Both the position numbers and the translations under genes were made by a program. Shown one piece after another: positions 58,363-64,000 of a DNA stretch of 64,000 nucleotides (the stretch's first letter is position 1; every line of letters starts with the position of its first letter). Under the pieces are notes generated by a model, which saw nothing but the letters and a program-made list of their open reading frames with translations, was not told where the DNA came from and ran no database searches. This stretch comes from Kribbibacterium absianum (GTDB lineage: Bacteria > Actinomycetota > Coriobacteriia > Coriobacteriales > Atopobiaceae): NCBI RefSeq assembly GCF_030067705.1, contig NZ_JASJEX010000004.1:124001-188000 (forward strand), given 5' to 3'.

Positions 58363-60498
58363 ATGGCGAAGCACTTTCGTACGCCAGAAGAGGACTCCGC
58401 AGGGTCTCTCCCCCAAGGACCCGTTCGGGGCAACCCCCGTGCCCGCTATCCGCAGGAGCAGCAAGCAGCCCGAAACCAAGCGAATCCCGCACGCTCCCAG
58501 GACTCGAACAAAACGCCCGGCTCCGACGAAAACCGCGGCACATCAGAGAAGGCGCCCCGTGGAAGACGCACGCTGGAACCCCTGGACTCCTTCCCTGCCT
58601 ATACCTTCCCCTCTATGGACGAGACCGCGAATCCCACTCGTCAGGAAGACTCACCCGAAGAAGGCGCTGACCAGCCTCCTCGCCCGCTACCCTACGGCTC
58701 GGCGAGCCAGGCGTACGGCCAGTCTGGACGCCGGCGCCGCTCGAATCAGACGCACCGTCATAAACACACCCGACGTCGCTGGCCCTTCATAGCTGCGGGA
58801 GTCTTGGTTGTTCTTGTAGTGGCAATCGGAATCTGCGGCGCACTGCTTCTCAACGACGCGCGCTCGCTTAAATCGGAGGTCGCTACTTACACATCGCAGC
58901 TCGAGGAGCTGCGGACGGCACTGCTCAGCGGCGACGGAGAGAGCACCTCAAGCGTGGCCAAGTCTCTGGCAGTGACCGCGAACAACATGAAGACCAAGAC
59001 TGACAGCGCCTTATGGTCCGCCGGAGCCCTCGCGCCGATCTACGGCTCAGACGTGGCACAGGCCCGTCAGCTCACGACGGCGCTCGACAACCTCACAAGC
59101 GCAGGCATAGTCCCAGCTGCCGAAGAACTCAAGGGCCACAGAATCCAGGACCTTATCCAGAGCGGCGGCTCCGTGAACCTCGATATGTTGACCCTCCTAT
59201 CGAATGCGCTCTCGATGCTCAAGGATCCCTTGCAGAGTACCTCGAATACCGTCAACCAAATGAAGCCCTTCCATGTCCAATCGATTGAGGACACGATGGG
59301 AAAAGTGCGAGACGGCCTGAGCTCCACGGACACGCTCGTGCAGGAAGCAAGCCAGTTTCTCCCCCAGCTGCCCGAAATGCTGGGCGCGAACGGGCAGACC
59401 AAGACCTATCTAATCGTGGCCCTCAACAACGCCGAGCTCCGCTCGTCGGGCGGCTTCCCTGGCTCCTCGGGGGCCCTTTGGGTCACGGACGGCGCGCCCA
59501 CCATTGGAGATTTCACCACAATTGCGGGACGCCGTGATTTCATCACCGATGCCACTGAGGAGGAGATGACCCTTGTCGATAGCGGCATGAATGACAACCC
59601 TGGCGCCGCCACCGCATCTCCCGACTTCGCGCGCGCAGCGTCGCTCTTTGCCCAGAGCTGGGAGCACTACCAGGGAACGAGCGTCGACGGCGTGATCGCG
59701 GTGGACCCCAACTTCCTGCAGAGCCTCATGAAGGCGACCGCCAGCTCCGTCATCGTGGACGGCGTCGAGGTCAATGGCGACAACGCAGCGAAGACCCTCA
59801 TGAGCGACACCTACTGGCGGTACTCCTCCAACACAGAGATGGACGCGTTCTTCGCCGAGACTGCGGCTCAGGCGTTCTCTTCAATCCTGGGCAACATTGA
59901 CAAGGTCGATGTCTTCAAGCTGGCGGAACTGCTGCAACAAGAAGGCTCTCAGCGCCGGTTCCAGCTGTGGTTCAAGAACGCGGATCAAGAGGCTCTAGTG
60001 AAGAGCCTCGGCATGTCCGGCAGTCTCTCCACCGACGAGGAGCGGCCGGTCCTCGGTGTCTTCACGGGCGACTACACGTGGTCAAAGATGGGCTGGTACA
60101 ACAACACACGGACAACAATCGGTGAAGGCGTCCGGAACGCAGACGGCTCAACGACCTATGACGTCACGACTACGGTGACGAACGAAATCTCCGAAGCCGA
60201 AGCCATCGCAGCCCCCACGTACGTGACGGGGGGTAACCCATTGAAGCGCGACAAAGGCGACATGATCAGCATCGTCCTCCTTATGGCTCCGGCCGGTGGT
60301 CGCATCAGCGACGTGCAGACGTCTGGAGGCTCTGCATGGTTCAAAGATGGCACGCTGTACGGCTTCAACATGGTGCACGTGGAAACGAACGACAACCCGC
60401 AAGAAACCACAACGATTACGTACAAGGTGACGACGGCAACGACAGCCGCCCATGCGATGACCCTGCAAACAACACCACTCGCGCGTTCGTTCGAGTAA
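58363..60498 (+). CDS. DUF4012 domain envelope protein
   Basis: A 711-aa single-pass membrane protein. Residues 1-135 are hydrophilic, Pro/Arg/Glu-rich and likely cytoplasmic. A membrane helix follows near residues 138-160 (FIAAGVLVVLVVAIGICGALLL). The extracellular part contains DUF4012, whose hallmark LIVALNNAELRSSGGFPGSS is present near residue 345, and a later FTGDYTWSKMGWYNNTR. DUF4012 proteins occur with polysaccharide-export and envelope gene sets in actinobacteria; the molecular role is unknown. Start: the ATG at 58363 has GAAAGG nine bases upstream, while the ATG at 58354 touches it. The DUF6541 gene follows by 24 bases. Confidence 0.8.
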   Translation: MAKHFRTPEEDSAGSLPQGPVRGNPRARYPQEQQAARNQANPARSQDSNKTPGSDENRGTSEKAPRGRRTLEPLDSFPAYTFPSMDETANPTRQEDSPEEGADQPPRPLPYGSASQAYGQSGRRRRSNQTHRHKHTRRRWPFIAAGVLVVLVVAIGICGALLLNDARSLKSEVATYTSQLEELRTALLSGDGESTSSVAKSLAVTANNMKTKTDSALWSAGALAPIYGSDVAQARQLTTALDNLTSAGIVPAAEELKGHRIQDLIQSGGSVNLDMLTLLSNALSMLKDPLQSTSNTVNQMKPFHVQSIEDTMGKVRDGLSSTDTLVQEASQFLPQLPEMLGANGQTKTYLIVALNNAELRSSGGFPGSSGALWVTDGAPTIGDFTTIAGRRDFITDATEEEMTLVDSGMNDNPGAATASPDFARAASLFAQSWEHYQGTSVDGVIAVDPNFLQSLMKATASSVIVDGVEVNGDNAAKTLMSDTYWRYSSNTEMDAFFAETAAQAFSSILGNIDKVDVFKLAELLQQEGSQRRFQLWFKNADQEALVKSLGMSGSLSTDEERPVLGVFTGDYTWSKMGWYNNTRTTIGEGVRNADGSTTYDVTTTVTNEISEAEAIAAPTYVTGGNPLKRDKGDMISIVLLMAPAGGRISDVQTSGGSAWFKDGTLYGFNMVHVETNDNPQETTTITYKVTTATTAAHAMTLQTTPLARSFE

Positions 60499-60522
60499 AA
60501 GCTACAGCAAGGAGTTAGTAGA

Positions 60523-62589
60523 ATGTGGCTGGTTTTTCTCCTTGGCGTGGTGCTCCTCACGCTCGTGCTGTGGACCCCCGGTTATCTCCTTCTCCGGGGT
60601 GCAGGCATGTGTCGACTGCAGGCCCTCAGCTTCGCGCCCGCTGTTGGGCTCACCTCGTATGGAGTGCTTGGTACCCTCTACGCATTCGGCAGCCTGAGCA
60701 CCTCCTGGCTCGGATTGGTCGCACCAGTGACCGCTGCATCGCTCTTCTACTATGTGGTGCAACGCTTCTGTAAGCATGGGAATGCTAGAGACACAAGGCC
60801 TATCATTGGCAAGCACATCGAGCACAACCGCACTGAACTACCCCGCAGCGGTTCGGCATCCAACGCTATGGTACTGGCGCTCTACATCGTTGTTGCTCTG
60901 GCGCTCACAGGCTGGGTGTTTGTCAAGACGCTCGACGGCCCCGCCTCGTTCGGTCAGTTTTACGACAACTACCATCACCCGTTGATGGTTCGCCAGTTTA
61001 TTGAGGATGGGCTGTTTTCAGCTAGCAACCCCTTCAGCGATTATCCGCCTCTCTTCTTCACGCCGGCAGCTCTCGTAGGCAGCATGCTGCAGTGCGAACC
61101 CACCATGGCTCTCAACATCGCCCTTGTCGTTTTTCTCGGGATGCTACTCCCATGTGGGATGTTTGCGTTCCTGTCAGCCATCCTCGGGCCCAAGACACCC
61201 GGCCCCGCAGGTAGCGGGTCGCGCCTTGCGCTCATCTGCGGAGCGTTCACCGCTCCCGCCTGCGCCGCCTTCCCCTGGCGCCTTCTCGTCGGCGCACTCT
61301 ATCCCTACCTCGCCGGTCTTGTCATGGCTCTCTTTGCCATGGCGGCGCTCGTCCTCCTATTCTCAAGACTGACCACCCATAAACCCAGGTGGATCCTCTG
61401 TACGCTCTGGCTGTCTCTTGGCACAGCGATGGCACATCCGAGCGCGATATTCGTGTGTGTCATCTTGATGGTGCCATTTCTTATAAGCCGACTGCTCCGC
61501 CTGACATTCCCCAAGCATTGGAGCCTCAGACCGCCTGTCGCCAGGCTGCTACATGTCGCAATCTGTGTCGGATTCGCTGTTGTTGTCTGCGCAGGCTGGA
61601 TTGCCTTGAACCAAAGCAAGGCTTTCGCGGGTGTGGTTGGTTTCCCCTACTGGTCCGCCTATGGCGACGTCAGCCAGTTCTTTGCCAACCTGGTAACCAT
61701 GGGCCTCAATCGGCTTGAGGCGCCCCAGTGGATCTTTGCGTTCATGGTCTTCTGCGGCATGGTGTACTGCATTAGCACACGCACCGTTAGATGGACTATC
61801 GGTTCATTCATTTTTACTCTTCCATTCTACTATTTCTCCGTCTGCGGAGACGGATCATTACGATCCTTGTTTATTGGTTTTTGGTACAACGACTCTTATC
61901 GTATTGATCCTATAGTCGCGATAGCCGCAGTTCCACTCGCATCTCTTGGTCTGTCCGCAATCGTGCAAGCCGTTTGGCGTGTTTTCCTCAATCCCGAAAA
62001 CGACACGAAGACAAGACAGCAAAGGGTTCTAGCCATTGCCACAGTCGTAGCGTTCTCAGCCATCAATTACTTGCCGAGCTATCAGCAAGGATCCGAGGAT
62101 TCTCTACAGCAGCAAGTGACAGCTTTTGGTGCAATAAGAACGATGCTCGCTCAGGCGAACACTCTCGCAGATACGCAAAGTGGCCTCACTGGCGAAGAGC
62201 TGCAATTTCTCAATGAGGTAAAATCCATTACTAAGGATGATGTTGTGGTGAACATCCCCTTTGACGGGAGCGGTTTTGCTGACGGCGTCAGTGGAGTGAA
62301 CGTACTTTACAAGAGATGGGATCTTCGCAAGGATGAAGTCAGTAGCATCCAGTCTGGGTTGAAAGATATCGCATTTGATACAAACGTGCAAAGAGACGTC
62401 CGATCCGCAAACGCAAAGTATGTGCTGCTTCTAGATCAAGGCACTCTTTCGGGAGAGAATGTTTATCTCCCGGAGACCATGGAGGATTTGGACTGGACCG
62501 GACTCACAGAGCTGCACGATCAGACTCCCGGCCTTTCACTTGTATTGTCCGAAGGGGACATGAGGCTATACCGCATTGATTGTGCGTAA
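60523..62589 (+). CDS. DUF6541-like multi-pass membrane protein
   Basis: A 688-aa integral membrane protein with about 12-14 hydrophobic segments up to residue 500 and a roughly 180-residue soluble C-terminal domain. It resembles large actinobacterial DUF6541 proteins, thought to be glycosyltransferase-C-like enzymes or flippase-associated. Typical traits: an early GQFYDNYHHPLMVRQFIEDG periplasmic loop with acidic residues near 155-175, and PPLFFTPAALVGSM next to it. Repeated W/Y/F-rich loops follow, as in GT-C enzymes. GC content drops in the second half. ATG start at 60523 with AAGGAG ten bases upstream. Likely acts with the DUF4012 protein on envelope glycan. Confidence 0.65.
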   Translation: MWLVFLLGVVLLTLVLWTPGYLLLRGAGMCRLQALSFAPAVGLTSYGVLGTLYAFGSLSTSWLGLVAPVTAASLFYYVVQRFCKHGNARDTRPIIGKHIEHNRTELPRSGSASNAMVLALYIVVALALTGWVFVKTLDGPASFGQFYDNYHHPLMVRQFIEDGLFSASNPFSDYPPLFFTPAALVGSMLQCEPTMALNIALVVFLGMLLPCGMFAFLSAILGPKTPGPAGSGSRLALICGAFTAPACAAFPWRLLVGALYPYLAGLVMALFAMAALVLLFSRLTTHKPRWILCTLWLSLGTAMAHPSAIFVCVILMVPFLISRLLRLTFPKHWSLRPPVARLLHVAICVGFAVVVCAGWIALNQSKAFAGVVGFPYWSAYGDVSQFFANLVTMGLNRLEAPQWIFAFMVFCGMVYCISTRTVRWTIGSFIFTLPFYYFSVCGDGSLRSLFIGFWYNDSYRIDPIVAIAAVPLASLGLSAIVQAVWRVFLNPENDTKTRQQRVLAIATVVAFSAINYLPSYQQGSEDSLQQQVTAFGAIRTMLAQANTLADTQSGLTGEELQFLNEVKSITKDDVVVNIPFDGSGFADGVSGVNVLYKRWDLRKDEVSSIQSGLKDIAFDTNVQRDVRSANAKYVLLLDQGTLSGENVYLPETMEDLDWTGLTELHDQTPGLSLVLSEGDMRLYRIDCA

Positions 62590-62830
62590 TCACATCCGCT
62601 CATCCAGTGGAGCGTCGGCAACCGCGCGAGAATCGACACGCTGCCATCTTGACAGTGTCGGAGCCGCATCTCCACAGTCTCGGCGCCTCGCCGGCGAAAC
62701 GCCGAGTCCGACGTTCTCGGTATAGGCCGCGCAAGGGCATCTCCGCTTCTTGGTCGCCACTGACTCAAGGGTGAGGCCGGCCGGCAATCGAGCCCGCAGT
62801 ATTCGGAGCCGCACTTTCCCCGCTCGACCG
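62590..62830. other. Non-coding region after DUF6541 gene
   Basis: No gene supported. It contains two related segments with CGGAGCCGCA followed by TCTCC or CTTTCC (near 62660-62676 and 62799-62816), the remains of a short direct repeat. Overlapping frames on both strands look like shadows. Confidence 0.35.
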
Positions 62831-62875
62831 AAAAAGGGGTGCTGGGAATCCAATAGTCGGACTCCCAGCACCCCT
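62831..62875 (-). terminator. Intrinsic terminator of the glycosyltransferase gene
   Basis: AGGGGTGCTGGGA (62835-62847) and TCCCAGCACCCCT (62863-62875) form a perfect 13-bp stem; on the minus strand TTTTT follows (the complement of 62831-62834 plus the base of the stem). About 170 bases beyond the glycosyltransferase stop. Confidence 0.85.
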
Positions 62876-63043
62876 CCCTCCGCGGTGACGGCGTGATACC
62901 CCACTGTTCGCCACTCAATTGCTAGCCATGCGGTCATGTGCAGCGCCACAAGCCGCGTCGTCGCGAATCGTCATTTCGACAAGGATTAGCTTTCGCGCTG
63001 CGGCACCAGCCGCATCTTTCGAATGGCATCCACGGCGCTCGCG

Positions 63044-64000
63044 CTACCAGGCATTTGAATGCTTTACGACAAACTCGTCGGGATCATCCATCAACAGCTC
63101 AAGATCAAGCCAGTCCTGCGGCGTGAAATACGAGGAGTCCAGAGAACCATTCTCGCGAGCATCCCGATACTCCTGAGAAATCCGCTTCGCGAACTCGTGG
63201 TGATAATCCTCAGTAATACGATTATAATTCCATCGGTATGTTCCGAGTTTGAGAAGATTGATAATCTTTCCAAAGTGTTCAAAGAGCTCTGGATTGCGCT
63301 CCATGAATGCTTTCGTGAAAGCATACTCATCACAAACAGAGAATACCTTAGAGTCCGATTTTACTGACGAGTTAGCGTTATCAACGCGATAATGGATATA
63401 TCCACGGCGCACAATCATAACACGTCGCGCACACATCCATACTTGTTGCACAAATGATGTATCCTGGTAAGAAGCTCCAGGCGTCTCATTGAATCTAATA
63501 TGATTATCGACAAGCATATCACGCCGATAAAGTGCAGACCATATGATCGGCAGCGCCGTCAGAAGACCCTGGCTCTCCCGCGGATCATAAACATGACGAT
63601 ACTGGAACTCGGTGAAGGGCTCCTGCAGCACATCGCCTTTCTCGGAATGCTCGTAATAGTTTGCTTTCACAAGATCAAGATGGCGGCGCTTCGCCAAAGA
63701 GTAGAGATTCTTGTACATATGCTTGTCTGCAAAGTCATCCGACTCAAGAATCCCCACGTACTCGCCCAAAGCATGGTCGAGACCCACATTCATTGTCTCT
63801 CCGTACCCACCGTTGGGTTTGGAGATGATTCTGAATCTTGAGTCACGTTCTGCGTAAGACTCCGCAATTGCGAGCGTCGCGTCAGTTGATCCGTCGTCCA
63901 CGCAGATGAATTCGATGGATCTCAGAGTCTGGTCGGCCAGACTATCGAGACACTGACGAAGGTACTTCTCTACGTTGTACATGGGGACAATGACGGAGAC
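63044..64000 (-). CDS. GT2 family glycosyltransferase, 5' end beyond the window
   Basis: About 318 residues of a GT-A-fold glycosyltransferase are visible. The N-terminus is cut at base 64000; the frame continues with VSVIVPMYNVEKYL, the usual start of GT2. Then come ICVDDGSTDATLAIAESYAERD, the nucleotide-binding DDGSTD, PNGGYGETMNVGLDHALGEYVGILESDDF (the first metal D in ESDD) and WMCARRVMIV with a later ED-like acceptor region. GC content is lower than the rest of the window, about half A+T. It transfers a sugar to an envelope polysaccharide or teichoic-type acceptor; the sugar is unknown. Confidence 0.88.
   Translation of the reverse strand, partial: VSVIVPMYNVEKYLRQCLDSLADQTLRSIEFICVDDGSTDATLAIAESYAERDSRFRIISKPNGGYGETMNVGLDHALGEYVGILESDDFADKHMYKNLYSLAKRRHLDLVKANYYEHSEKGDVLQEPFTEFQYRHVYDPRESQGLLTALPIIWSALYRRDMLVDNHIRFNETPGASYQDTSFVQQVWMCARRVMIVRRGYIHYRVDNANSSVKSDSKVFSVCDEYAFTKAFMERNPELFEHFGKIINLLKLGTYRWNYNRITEDYHHEFAKRISQEYRDARENGSLDSSYFTPQDWLDLELLMDDPDEFVVKHSNAW

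Noticed and set aside
62520-62918. 132-codon minus-strand frame after the DUF6541 gene
   Set aside because: It runs through a terminator hairpin and degenerate repeats; no ribosome site or similarity.

Overview
The window looks like chromosomal DNA of a high-GC actinobacterium. The gene set (mraZ/rsmH division cluster start, mannose-family PTS, UPF0371 protein, OPT transporter, ECF transporter under a B12 riboswitch, CarD, many GTG/TTG starts with GGAGG-type ribosome sites) fits the class Coriobacteriia (Olsenella/Atopobium-like); this placement is inferred from gene content and base composition only. Most genes are on the minus strand and tightly packed, with frequent 1-4 base overlaps.

Layout. 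1-3.05 kb: start of the division/cell-wall cluster, read leftward as mraZ-rsmH-ftsL-ftsI (cut by the window edge), with a well-formed promoter and G-rich MraZ-box-like repeats. 3.6-6.3 kb: a large secreted transglutaminase-like protein with six ChW-type repeats. 6.4-9.9 kb: pyrG and a divergent UPF0371/DUF1846 gene. 10-15 kb: recN, nadK, tlyA, xseB, nusB and asp23, an information-processing operon. 15-19.3 kb: efp and a man-type PTS operon (IIAB-IIC-IID-DUF956). 19.7-28.2 kb: pepQ-like peptidase, an AroB-like protein with altered metal-site residues, aroK, a small prepilin peptidase, yqeG, mltG, ruvX and alaS. 28.3-33.1 kb: AI-2E permease, then a DUF948 / anti-sigma / SigB-F operon, then rarA. 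33.2-38.9 kb: class-I-amidotransferase-like peptidase, OPT transporter, aldehyde dehydrogenase, a lipoprotein and yebC. 39-44 kb: an ECF transporter region. A cobalamin riboswitch precedes a transcobalamin-like DUF4430 lipoprotein, EcfT and a fused double ATPase; a likely S component lies about 1.3 kb further on, beyond an oppositely oriented cation/proton antiporter. 44-54 kb: lgt, dcd, rlmKL, kup, citrate synthase, an ACT-domain protein and carD. 54-64 kb: dTDP-L-rhamnose operon rfbBACD, then envelope-polysaccharide-type genes (DUF4012, DUF6541 membrane protein, GT2 glycosyltransferase). Base composition falls visibly from about 60.7 kb rightward.

Most of the window is housekeeping. The unexplained structure is mainly intergenic: a dispersed palindromic repeat (about 15.0, 41.1 and 55.4 kb), a 63-base palindrome with 20-bp perfect arms at 39.0 kb, a five-copy 33-bp array arranged head-to-head at 46 kb, and a pair of 38-bp hairpin repeats at 44.2 kb. 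At protein level the clearest oddities are three enzymes whose canonical motifs are eroded (AroB-like, RsbW-like, and the RlmL half of RlmKL) and the riboswitch-linked transcobalamin-like lipoprotein with an ECF module. I found no CRISPR array, rRNA, tRNA or intact insertion sequence.
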